Assembly (NCBI RefSeq): GCF_001659605.2 | Contig: NC_035176.2 | Span: 23,412,847 to 23,476,846 of the forward strand | DNA: 64,000 nt | Direction of reading: 5' to 3' | DNA from: Manihot esculenta | Lineage: Eukaryota; Streptophyta; Magnoliopsida; Malpighiales; Euphorbiaceae | Shown here: in pieces, positions 47,800 through 58,229 of the stretch | Layout of the letters: each line of letters opens with the position of its first letter | Position numbering within the stretch: the first letter of the stretch is position 1 | Made by a program: the position numbers and the translations under genes | The notes under the pieces: model-generated | Seen by the model: only the letters and a program-made list of their open reading frames with translations | Told to the model about the DNA's origin: nothing | Databases searched by the model: none

Positions 47800-49160
47800 T
47801 GACGGGCGTCGAATCCGTCAATTAAAATTGATCTTCCTTTTCTTGATTTAAAAGAATTTTGTAAATAAGGTAAATAAGTGTCGATTCTACATAAATCTTA
47901 AAGTTGTTTAAATTAAATGACAAGTAGAATAAAAAGAACAGTTTAAAATAAAAAGAGAGAAGAAGAAAATTGCTATTTGGATTTTAAGAAGAATTAAAGA
48001 AGAAATAAAATAATACGATTGAAATTATGAACTAAATAATTAATAAAGAAAACTCAGCTGAAGATAATCCAAATTGAGATGTTTATAGTTGATGATTAAT
48101 TAGAAAGATAGTTGATCTTATTATCTATTGTTTGGTTATAGTGTTTAAACAAGCGAATTCCACCAATTATTCCTTATGATTAAATTAATCCGCTTAGCGC
48201 TTAAATTAATTCATAGTTAATTAATAACCTCATTAAGCGTGTAGATTTAATTAATTAACTGCTTTAAGAGAGAATAACTCAAATTTGATCAATAATAACA
48301 AGCGAATTATTTAAATCAAATCAATTAATTACTTAACATAATTAAATATGTTAATTGCTATTTGTATTAATCTAATTAAATAATTACGTATTTATTTGGG
48401 TTAATTAGCAATATGTTGTCTTTCTAGAAGATTTAATAGATCTCTTGAATTCCTAAGAGGATAACAATAGAGGTGGTGTTTCTCAAAAATAGAAATTAAT
48501 TGAAAACGAAAATAAGATGAACAAAAATTAAGAACAAAATCTCACAACTTTAAATAAACCTTAATTTCATTAACCTCAACTAAATAAAAGAGTTTAACCT
48601 CTAAGGGTCATAATAGAATTTTAGAAAAATAAAAGAAAAAGGAGAAAAAGAATTCGGCCAAGGAGCTGAAAAAGAGAGGGAGGTGGAGAATAGATGATAT
48701 GAGATGTGTCAAGAGATAATTTTTTACTTCTAGAGCAGCTTTTATATAGATTTTTTTCAACAAAAAGATAATTATTCACAATTTAAAAGAAAAAGAAGAA
48801 TAAATTTACTACTCCTATGATGACTCTTATAGAATAAATTTACTACTCCTATGATGACTCTTATCCTAATTCTGATTTGATTCTGTTTGCATTTATCTGA
48901 AATTGATTTGAACTCTGTACAGCTGACAAAAGCCAAAATTCTGGAGTCTGTCTATTGGCTTGGACTACAACCTTAGATAAGGTTGTATCTTCCAGTAAAA
49001 AAAAAAACTCTAAAACAGATTTTTTTTGTTTCTTTTCTCATTTTCAGTTTAAAACCTGTCCAAAAATCAAAATCCAAGTAAAAGCTAATTGTTTACATCA
49101 AAATCATAATAAAATTATGAAATTTAATATAAAAAAAGTGATGAATTTTACAACTCATCA
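47800..49160 (-). repeat. Athila-like LTR, minus strand, with adjacent primer region
   Basis: On the minus strand it begins TGATGAGTTGTAAAATTCATC at 49160 and ends GACGGATTCGACGCCCGTCA at 47800. It is homologous to the LTR at 21843-23165 throughout, including the AATTAATTTAAGCGC-type interior. The minus-strand sequence after it (47799 downwards) reads AGCATCGTTGCCATGG, a diverged form of the tRNA-Asp primer site, so it is a 5' LTR of an element whose interior is lost or unrecognisable. Flanks (AAATT and TGTAC) do not match, arguing against an intact solo LTR. Confidence 0.72.
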
Positions 49161-49643
49161 TGTACATACTTCTAATACATATTAATATGTGTAAATTAAT
49201 TTTAAAACTTAAATGTAATCTAAGCTTCTAGTTCATGACTTCAACGTAAGGAAATATTACTTAAAAATGGATAATCGTACTAAGAACTAAAATTGTTATT
49301 GACCTGTTCAACAAAGTAACATAATATATAGTAAGTTTTAGGTGAAAAAGAAAAAGAAATCAATTGTAACTTAATAAACTTACATTTGCAATAGAATAAA
49401 CAAAAATAACAACTTTAAATACTAATTCTCTAATAATTTTCCACTGCTTAATAAAAGGGAATCAATTACCAAGAAATTTACTTAATTAACAAGAAAAATT
49501 ACTTAATGATTAGGGAACTAAGGTAAGCTATGAATTCATATAATATTTGTGAAACTTCCTTTAATCCATCATAATTACTCACAATTGTTTGTGATTTAGC
49601 TTTCATCTCTTCTATTTCCTTGATTTATATATTGCATGTCTTT
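49161..49643. other. AT-rich spacer
   Basis: No gene or repeat recognised between the Athila-like LTR and the Tat-like element. Confidence 0.6.
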
Positions 49644-50173
49644 TGATGTAACAAAAATTAAAGTTGTACTGTGATTGGTTAATCATGCAAGAAAGAGAAC
49701 GTGAAATGGTTGGCGCCTACGGCAACCACTCCGATACTCAAGTCAGTGAACTGAAAAGAAGGGCAAATGTAAGGAATTATTTAGAAGTATTTGTGTCAAA
49801 ATTACGTATCTTACTTTCTGTGATCGTTTGCTTTTATACTGTAAAAAGATGGAGTTAATTATAGCATTTTCTGAAAATTCGACAATGATGTGGTCGTTTA
49901 ATTAATAAGGAATCCCGCTAGCTAACTGGTCGAGGATCCCGCGATTACAGGCGTAATAGGAATTTGTTGGACTGTGCTTACTAATGATAACCTTACGTGG
50001 AGACTCAACCTATTCAGGAGAGAGTAAGTCTTGATGATGAACCGCATGTAACGATGTCCGGGTCTTTATTTTTACGGATAGGACCGCGTACCAAATTATC
50101 AGACTCTTGCCACGTGACCCTCTCTCGTCATGACAACTCCTAGTTTATTTTGGGTGATTGTTGTGTAACATCA
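49644..50173 (-). repeat. Tat-like element 3' LTR
   Basis: 530 bp with 6-bp inverted ends, TGATGT...ACATCA. Direct repeat of 57651-58164, sharing TTGTACTGTGATTGGTTAAT and GATTACAGGCGTAA. The adjoining pyrimidine stretch at 50174-50186 (GAGATCCTCCCAC) is the purine tract of the minus strand. Confidence 0.8.
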
Positions 50174-50290
50174 GAGATCCTCCCACTGGTCTTTGATTCT
50201 TCAAATTTGAAGGTGACAGTTGTCTTCATGATCTGCGACACGTGGCTAGCTTAGATTGGCTTTCTCTGTTCACATTGCTTCGCCTAATCC

Positions 50291-51230
50291 TAGGGGTGTG
50301 CAATCAGTTGATTGGTTCAGTTTCGAACCAAACTGAAAAAACTGAAAATCAAAATGCAAGATTTTTAAAAATCGAACCAAACTAAAATAAAATATAAATC
50401 GAATCAAACCAAACTGAAAAAATGATTTGGTTCAGTCAAAAAACTAATCAGTTTTGAGTTCCACCTCCCCTCCATCTCCATTGCGACAAAGAAAACATCT
50501 CCAATCCTTAATCCTTCTATGAAAAACTCATAATCATAGATGCCCAACAAAAATTAAATAAAATCACCAATAAGAAAATGAATCACAAAGTATTTGGAGG
50601 TTAAATTGAAATCTTCAATTGAATAACAAATAGATGATCTCAAACATATCAATTACAACAAAACTAAACCATAGGTACAAGATCCATAATGCAATAAAAA
50701 AGATCACCTAAAGCTTCAATCAAAGTGAAAACTCATAAAACCCCTAATGTAACAAACAATTACAAACCAAGAAAAGTGAGGAAGGAGAAGAAGAAACGCT
50801 GGTTGTTGATGTCGCTACTATGGTGGCAATTGTTGATCTGTAATACGGGACTCATCAGCTTCCATCAACCCTTGTGGTTGTTGTCCCACTGCTTTGGAGC
50901 ATATAATTGCCGATGTTCATAGGAGGGAGTTTTCATTAGATCTAAGAAGGAGAGTATTTAAGGGTGTGAAACGAAGAAGAAGAAGGAGAAGAGGAAAAAA
51001 GAAAGAGAATATGCGAGAGAGAGATGAGAGAGAGGGAGAGGGGTGTGGCTGTAAGTGTAAGAAGGTAAAATTAGGTTTTAACATGTTATATATATATATA
51101 ACTGAAAACTGATTTTTTTAAAAAAATTACTAATCGAACCAAATCAAATGGACCAAAAAATCAAACCAAATTAAAATTTCAGTTCGGTTTGGTTCGTTTT
51201 TTTGTTAAAACCGAAAACTACTTCCCCTTA
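50291..51230. mobile_element. Small inverted-repeat DNA element (hAT-like, non-autonomous)
   Basis: The left end TAGGGGTGTGCAATCAG and the reverse complement of the right end, TAAGGGGAAGTAG, are similar. Both are followed by inverted GGTTCGGTTTGGTTC-type repeats (50310-50460 and 51130-51205). No transposase. Lies between the antisense ORF and the 3' LTR of the Tat-like element. The target duplication is not clear. Confidence 0.45.
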
Positions 51231-51443
51231 CATGCTCCTGCACATTAATAATGACTGCCCTGTTTCTCGAGCCGCCTTTAAAACCTATCGTCGAAATTGT
51301 CATATAAGAACACTTTTTCTTCTCCAAATATCACTTTTGCTCACAAATATCGTCTTTGCTTTCAGAAAAAACTCGGTCACTTCTCTTTTTCATTCATACT
51401 TCCTTGTTTTCATGGCAATTCCTATTTGCTTTTTCCTTTTAAG

Positions 51444-54400
51444 ATGAATAGGAATACTCTTCTTCTTCTTCTCTTACTCCCGATGAAAGCTTTGTCTCAA
51501 GCTTCTCCTCAAAGGGCCCCCATCCGTGCCCCAGCTCCCATCATTTCCCTGAAAGCGTATCATGAAAGTGAAGGTAACCTGATCAGTGATATCTCCTCCA
51601 TACTAACAGAGTAAGATGTAAATCGTCTTCATGATAAATACCAAATTTCTTGAGAAACCTTCCATGTCTTTGCTCCCTCCTCGAGCGTTCGCGCAGATGA
51701 CCAGATCCCTGTAGAGGATACCATCATAGTCTATGAAGACCAGCTGAAAGTGGGTCTTCGATTCCCCATGGACCTGTTTTTGGCTAAGGTCCTTCGATTC
51801 TAAAAACTTTCAGTCACCCAGTTTCATTCCAACAGCTGGAGAATCTTAGTGGCCTTTCGGTTTGTTTGTTTTAATAACAACATTGAGCCAAGCATGGCCC
51901 TCTTCTCTCAGCTATATCAACTGGGCACTCGCAGAAACGAGTCATTTTAGTTTTTCAATGGGAGGAAATGCTAAACAATGTTTGACCAGGTGCCTTCTTC
52001 ACTAAAGTGGTGGAAAATCAAGTTTTTTATACTTCAAAACCGGACATTCGGGGGTTTTGGACGCCTCTGAACGAGTTGGAACCTGTGGATGGAGCTGAAG
52101 AATGATGGGGTCCAGATACAAAGGGATGAGGAAGAGGCTTTAGACTTCCTCTTGACGATGGCTATGTCCCAGAAAATGGACATCACCAAGGCGGTGAGGA
52201 ATGTTATCTTATCTTGGCAGAGCCTTCTTCAGGCGAGCCACGCTCGGGGTCCTCACTCGCCTAGCCTTCCCTGCTTTAGGAAAATCACTTCTCTAGCTAA
52301 CGAGCATGGTATTTTTTCTTTCTGACTTCTTTTATACTTCAAACTACCTTACTTACTCACTTTTTGCTATATGCAGATATGGCTGGAAAGAAGAACAAGT
52401 TTGCTGAGGGGGCTTGTCCTGCCCGCAAGGGCAAAGGTGTTGCCAGGGCAACCGATCCTCCTCCTAAGCATGCTTGCTGCCTCCTCCACCCCCTCTTGCA
52501 ATGGAATATTCAGGCCCTTCTCAGCCTAAGTCTTCTATAAAAGGTGCCTCTACCGCAGTCCCTATTTTTTAGCCTTCTGCAACAGTCCCTGTTCTAGTTG
52601 AGCCCATTCCTACAAAGGTGGGGGTCAATTCCTTATGGCCTTGTAGCATCCAACACTTGGTGCTAGTGCTAACTTGGACAACCTGTTTTCTTGAAGAACC
52701 CAACCTATCAGTCCTAATAACCAAGAATGCTTTGGGGCCCGAGGACCGTCATAGCCTGAATGAGGTCGAGATGAACAAGCTTTTGATAACATCATGCATT
52801 CTACCATGGAGAGTGCCTTCTATGCGTATATGGCCAAAGAGCGTAATAAGGCTCTAAGGCAAGATTTTTGTGCTCAAGTGGCAGACAGAAGACTCTGGCA
52901 GAGGAATGCTCGAGGCTGAAGACTCGGGTTGATGAGGTGGAGGGCACAATGAAGGAGACTCTAGAGTTAGTGGACAAGCTCCAGGCGGACTTGGGTGAGG
53001 CCAACACTTCTGATAGAGCATATTTTAGTCCATTTTATCACTATGTTCTTGATGTTTATTTACATCTTTTCTGCTTAATTTTATGGTTTTAATTATGTTT
53101 TGCAGATATTAGGTGTAAAGAGACAATTGGAGAAAATGATCTTAAAACTGCCAAAAAAGTGCCAAATATGGAAAGTGCCAAAAAAGGAAAGTTTTCAAAT
53201 AAGGAAAGTTTTCAAATAAGAAAAGTGCAGAAGCAAAAGCCAATAAGGAAAGCTCAGTCAGAAGATTATTTGAAATTCAAATCGCAGATCTTTCTTTCCT
53301 TATTCAAAGATGTGCACACACTGCAGCAGTCATATCTTCCTATTTAGACAGTAAGATTTCATAAAGACACACTTGCCCCTTCGGCGTTCAGCATTCAAAA
53401 CTCAAACGAAGGCTCCACCTAAAAAGGAAAGACTGGACAGATTCACTTTCTCTTCTGCATTCAATGACCGCGCGCCACCTTTCTTCTGCAGTCCATTCCG
53501 TGCACCACTTTCCATCTGAAGAGCTTGCAACGCGATTCTTTCCTTTTCAGACACAACTTGGGCAGCAAGCACCTCTTGGGCAGCAAGGGCAACATGTAAG
53601 GACCTAGGGCAACACTTTCAACTATAAAAACACACATAAGGAGCCTCCCCACAACTCTTTACACACCCCATTGGACACACCTATGGGATTGCAAGTGACA
53701 CCATCTCTTCTTCATCTCTTTCTTTATTTTTAGTTTTGTTTCAGCCATGAGTGGCTGAAATCTTTTTTTTTTCTAGTTGAAGATTGGTTGAAACTTTGGT
53801 TGTAACTTTGGTTGTTTTATGGATTGTGAGATCTGAACACACATTGTTTGTCTTTTGGTTATTCAACATTCATACAGTTCATGCTTGATTCCATTATTGC
53901 TTTGTTATTTGGATCAATGTGGCCACTTGATTCTTGATTGCAAGGTAATTAATTGTTAGTTTGGATAATTTTAAGTTCGTAATTGCTTGAATTGTTCAAA
54001 CATAAGAACACTTGCACAACTAAGGAATTGTATGATCTAGCAACATCTCATACGTTTGAGTAGTTAGGATTGGATCTCTCTATTTCTTCATGCAATTAAC
54101 AATTGTTTTGATGTCTAAGGCCCAAGGACGTTCCTTGGCAATCTGTTAATTAGTAATTAATTAGAGGACGTTCCCTAATTGGTTTAATCATAAGGAGAGA
54201 CATGGTGGTGAGAAGCGTTTTCCATCTCCATAACTAATCTATTGAATCAATCAAAAGAACATAAGCTCCAATGATCAATCCCAACAGCTGAAGTGGATCC
54301 AATTCTTCAACTAGATCTTTCTTATTATTGATTTCTCTTTATTTTTATTATTTTCTTTACTTTTATTGCTTTCAGTTTTAGATCAATTAAATCAATCTCA

Positions 54401-55134
54401 AAACCCCCCATTTTACTTTCAGTTTAGTCGGTTTCAGTTTTATCTCGTTTCAATTTATTTTGCTTTCAGTTTGTTCCGCTTTCAGTTTATTTTACTTTCA
54501 GTTTATTTCGCTTTCAGTTTATTTTGCTTTCTGTTTATTTCGCTTTCGGATTACTTCTCCTTCAATTTATTTTTATTTCAGTTAATTCTCTTGGTCTTGA
54601 TAAGGAAAATAGATAAGTTTTCAATTCTCTGTGGATTCGATCCTTTCACCACTATCTACAGTTGTAAAATTGTTGCTAGCCGGAAAGATTATTTTTGACC
54701 GGCTTCGACAACCGCGAGTCAACTTCCAAGCTTGCTCTTAAGAGCCGAGAAAAGATTTCCGAGGATGAAGTGTCCATGCTTTAGTGCCAAGTCCAAGAGC
54801 TGCAGTCTCAGACAGAAAAGTCTCAGGTCGCCATAGATAGAGTGGCTGAAATGGAAGCTGAGCTTCAGGAGATGGTGGATGGGGGCGGGGAGATGTTTGT
54901 ACAAGGGCAGGACTCTGTCAAGAAGGAGCTCATTAGGTAATTTCCTGCGGAGGACTTCTCCTGGATTGACGATATTTTCCTGGACAAGGAGGATATGGGC
55001 GAGGAGGATGGGCAAGAGAAGGAAGGGGTGATCGAAAACTATCCTCCTGTTCCAACTCCTTCTACAATAGCAAATGATGAGGTTGCATTAGAATCGTGGG
55101 AGGAGACATCTAATGATGTCCCTTCTGCCTTATA
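51444..55134 (+). pseudogene. Antisense ORF of the Tat-like element, Transposase_28-like (PF04195)
   Basis: Runs on the strand opposite to gag. Pieces in order: PIRAPAPIISLKAYHESEGN (51510-51570); then about 51740-52080, with LRFPMDLFLAKVL, SNSWRILVAFRFVCF, NNIEPSMALFSQLYQL and SSLKWWKIKFFILQ. This is the pattern of the plant 'putative gypsy type transposon' domain. Next come a segment from 52089 and a Lys/Arg/Pro-rich part (52380-52620). A coiled coil (RLKTRVDEVEGTMKETLELV) continues across the solo LTR into VQELQSQTEKSQVAIDRVAE. The acidic end stops at about 55134. Multiple stops and frame changes make it a pseudogene. Function of this family is unknown. Confidence 0.68.
53006..54726 (+). 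mobile_element. Solo LTR of the Athila-like family with ACTTC duplication
   Basis: LTR 53011-54721 (1711 bp) from TGATAGAGCAT to GCGAGTCA, homologous to 7795-9717 over its length. Directly flanked by ACTTC at 53006-53010 and 54722-54726. No internal element sequence, so it arose by recombination between the two LTRs of a former full insertion. TATA box at 53623-53630. It splits the coiled coil of the antisense ORF. Confidence 0.95.
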
Positions 55135-55420
55135 GGTTTTTCCTTTTATTTGAATGAGAACTTTTCATTTCCTTCTATCATTGTTTTTACGAAGTTTGTA
55201 TGCTCAATACATGATCATGACTCCTTATTCAACTAACAAGACTTAATTGATCTCCTTTAAAAGATTTGTTAAAGAGCTTCTACCTAACCATAACACTTGG
55301 TCACTGGCCTAGCTATCAACCATAAAATAACTTGGGCATCTTGTGAGAATGGGGTCATCACCCAGACATGTGGTCTGGTGGCTACCTGTCTTTCAGTCTG
55401 AGTGTATAAAAAAGCTTTAG
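55135..55420. other. Non-coding segment after the antisense ORF
   Basis: No ORF; lies between the end of the antisense gene and the tandem repeats. Confidence 0.5.
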
Positions 55421-55920
55421 AAAAAGTTTTTGTAAACATGGAATTATCACTCGATTGTTGAGCCTGGCAGATACCCGCCCTTTGGCTAAGGCATAAAATG
55501 CTTTAGAAAAAGTTTTTGTAAATATGGGACTATCACCCGGTCGTTGAGCCTGGCGGATACCCACCCTTTGGCTGGGGCATAAAATGCCTTGGAAAAAGTT
55601 TTTGTAATTATGGGACTATCACTCAGTCATTGACCTGATAGAACCCGCCTTGTGGCATGGGCATAAGATGCCTTGATTAGCGGGACTAACATTCAGATTG
55701 TGGCTTGGCATAAGATTCCTTGATTAGCGGGACTAACACTCAGATTGTGGTCTAGCAGAACCCACCTTATGGCCTAGCATAAGATGTCTTGATTGGCAGA
55801 ACTAACACCCAGATTGTGGCCTTGCGGAACCCGCATTATGACCTGGTATAAGATGCCTTAATTAGCGGAACTAACCCGAATTGTGGCTTGCCATAAGATG
55901 CCTTTTAATCTTTTTGAAGA
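55421..55920. repeat. Tandem repeats inside the Tat-like element
   Basis: Three 86-bp units start with AAAAAGTTTTTGTAA at 55421, 55507 and 55593. They merge into shorter units with GGGACTAAC (or GAACTAAC) at 55681, 55728, 55797 and 55866 (spacing 47, 69, 69 bp). The longer of the short units contain an extra ~22 bp with ACCCxCxTTATGxCCT. Confidence 0.88.
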
Positions 55921-56249
55921 AGGCAACCCCTTCGTTCCTTGTGACTGACTAATACAACATGTAAAAAATACATCGTTAACTGTTATTGATAAAATTTTCT
56001 CAGTATACAAATATTTCATGACTCGGTGATTTAATTTGGACAGTTTATAAGACCCTAGCGAATAACATTCGAGACCTTACATGGTCCTTTCTCGTCTTCG
56101 CCCAATTTACCAGACGCGACATTATCGATTGTTATAGCTTCTGTGATTCATTTATTTTTCCCACCATCACTGGGTTCTTCTATAATTACATGAATAACCC
56201 CTACAGGTTCACAGTAAGGGATAGTTTCAGGAGTTAGCTCGGGCTCGGG

Positions 56250-57460
56250 CCTCCTCCCTTTTTTTTTTTGAAAAACTATTAAAGTGTGTCATCTCTTATT
56301 AACCTCTCGATCTTGTCTTTCAGCTGCCAACACTCCTCTGTTGTATGTCCGTGGTCCTCGTGAAAGCGATAGTATTTGGTCTTGTCTCGCCTTTCAGCTC
56401 TCTCAGGGTTGAGCTTGGGATGCTACCTGACCTCCTTATCATTTTTTTATCCACATTAGAATACGTGTTTGTGAGTCATTCAATAGAGTATAGTTCTTAT
56501 ACTTACTCTGGTCCTTCCTTCTTTGGGAGACTGGTAACTTCTGTGGCCTTCTTCATATTCTCGCCTCTCCTCATTTTGGCTTTGATTTTGACTTGTCATT
56601 TTGTCCTCTTTCAACGCTTGGATTTTGACATCTAGCCTAATGTATTTCTAGGATTTGTCCATTAGCCGCTGGTACGTAGCGGCTGGGTTCTTGATTAAAA
56701 AATCCATAAATTTGATATTGAGTGTTCCTTTTCTCAATGTTTCATATGCTATCTCATGATTTAACTCCTCCACCTGTATTGCTTCTGCATTAAATTGTGA
56801 GATAAAGCTCCTTAAAGAATCATCCTCTTCCTAGCGAATCTTTCGCAAGTCAAAAGAGAGTTTTTTAAGAGATATGTACAGGTAATAAACCTGAATTTAA
56901 ATAACATAGTGAATTGTATAAAGTTCTTAATTAAATTTGAGCTCAGATATTGGTACTATTTCTGAGCTAAACCTGTGAGTGTTGATGGGAACACTCGGTA
57001 TAACACGAAGTCATTGACATCCTGTAGCTGCATGGTCATCCTAAAGATTGCCAAGTGACTATTGGGATCTTCTGTTCCGTCATATTTACCTAAGCTCGAC
57101 AGCTTGAACTTGGTTGAAAAGATTTCTGCTAAAATCTCTTCTGATAAGGGCATCGTCCAAGCCGTAGCCTCCTCTTGCTCTTTCTAAAATCTCTGAATAG
57201 CCCATACCAGCTTTCAGTCGACGTCTTTCAGAGCATCATTTGGTGACTTCTTCTTTGAACTTGGTCTTTTCTTTGGACCGCATTCGAACCGCCTCTGTTT
57301 GGATCCTCAAGTTATCTACTGAGGCTTCCTCCGTTCCCCTGAGAGTCATGAATGATGCCTCTTTTCGAGCTTTATATTGCTCGAGAGTAACCTGCAACCT
57401 TTTGATGTATTAGAGAATTTGCTCATTGTTCAAATTGTTGAGGTCTGCTTCGTTCACCAT
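56250..57460 (-). pseudogene. Tat-type gag, broken
   Basis: On the minus strand. Starts near ATG 57460 with NEADLNNLNNEQIL and a helical region. The capsid follows, with KFKLSSLGKYDGTEDPNSHL (about 57110-57060) and VFPSTLTGLAQ. A degraded RFITC-type segment, FNAEAIQVEELNHE-like sequence (about 56810-56750) and KNPAATYQRLMDKS follow. It ends with a Tat-type zinc-binding motif, [12 protein letters not shown] (about 56360-56320), and [10 protein letters not shown]. Several stops and frame changes; non-functional. Gag would form the particle. Confidence 0.83.
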
Positions 57461-57650
57461 ACGGGTGTATTTTGTCCATTACCAGGAGTGGAAGAAATGA
57501 TAGTGCCCTCATTGGTAGCAATCCTATCAGCAGTTCATGAATTGCCAACCATTTCAAGAAAGGAGAGATATTTCTTTTTAGGAATTGGAGACCGATCTTA
57601 ATCCAAATGAACAGAGAGAATTCAATGAATTTTTCGGCAATAGAACTAAA

Positions 57651-58164
57651 TGATGTAATAAAAAATAGAGTTGTACTGTGATTGGTTAATTATGCAAGAA
57701 AGAGAACGTGAGGTGGATGGCGCCTACGACAGCCACTCTGACGTTAAAGTCAATAAACTGAAGAGAATGGCGAATGTAAGGAGTTGCTTAGAATTCAAGA
57801 GTAATTGTGTAAAAATTGCATACATTTGTCTATGTGATCGTTCGCTTTTATACTCTAAGAAAATAAAGTTAATTATAGCACTTTTTGAAAATCCGGCAAT
57901 AATGTGGCTGTTGATTGATAAAGGATATCGCCAGTTAACCGATAGGGAATTCCACGATTACAGGCGTAACAGGAATCTGTTGAACTGTACCTACTAATAG
58001 TAACATTGTGTGGAGACTTGATTTATTCAGGAAAAAGCGAGTTTTGATAATGAATCGGATATAACAGTATCTGAATCTTTATTTTATTATCAAACCCTTA
58101 CCACGTGAATTTATTTTGTGTTTACAATTCCTTATTTCTTTGGGGAGATTACTGTATAACATGA
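57651..58164 (-). repeat. Tat-like element 5' LTR
   Basis: 514 bp, direct repeat of 49644-50173; starts TGATGT and ends ACATGA. The two LTRs differ at many sites, so the insertion is old. The minus-strand sequence after it (TTTAGTTCTATTGCCGAA) is where a primer site should be; I cannot match it to a tRNA. Confidence 0.78.
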
Positions 58165-58229
58165 ACTTTCATCCCGTCAATAAAACCAAAATAATTTATA
58201 AGAGTAGGCCCAAAACCTATGTTTTGAAC

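Larger units (their letters stand above)
49644..58164 (-). mobile_element. Non-autonomous Tat-like LTR retrotransposon with an antisense ORF
   Basis: Direct LTRs at 49644-50173 and 57651-58164. On the minus strand the order is 5' LTR, gag (57460 to about 56250), tandem repeats (about 55920-55420), then a gene on the opposite strand (51444-55134), purine tract and 3' LTR. No protease, RT, RNase H or integrase can be found. Extra antisense ORFs between pol and the 3' LTR, and tandem repeats in non-coding regions, are known in Tat-lineage (Retand, Ogre-like) elements. Termini are TGATGT...ACATCA in the left LTR (ACATGA in the right). Flanks TCTTT and ACTTT differ by one base, a plausible mutated duplication. 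Confidence 0.72.

Noticed and set aside
47800..49160. Intact solo LTR
   Set aside because: Flanks AAATT and TGTAC do not match, and a primer-site-like sequence follows the LTR, so it is the end of a truncated element.
55421..55920. CRISPR-like array
   Set aside because: Units are contiguous imperfect tandem repeats without unique spacers, and the DNA is plant nuclear.
49664..57997. A duplicated small gene starting MYCDWLIMQERERE at 49664 and 57671
   Set aside because: Both copies are inside the two LTRs of the Tat-like element.
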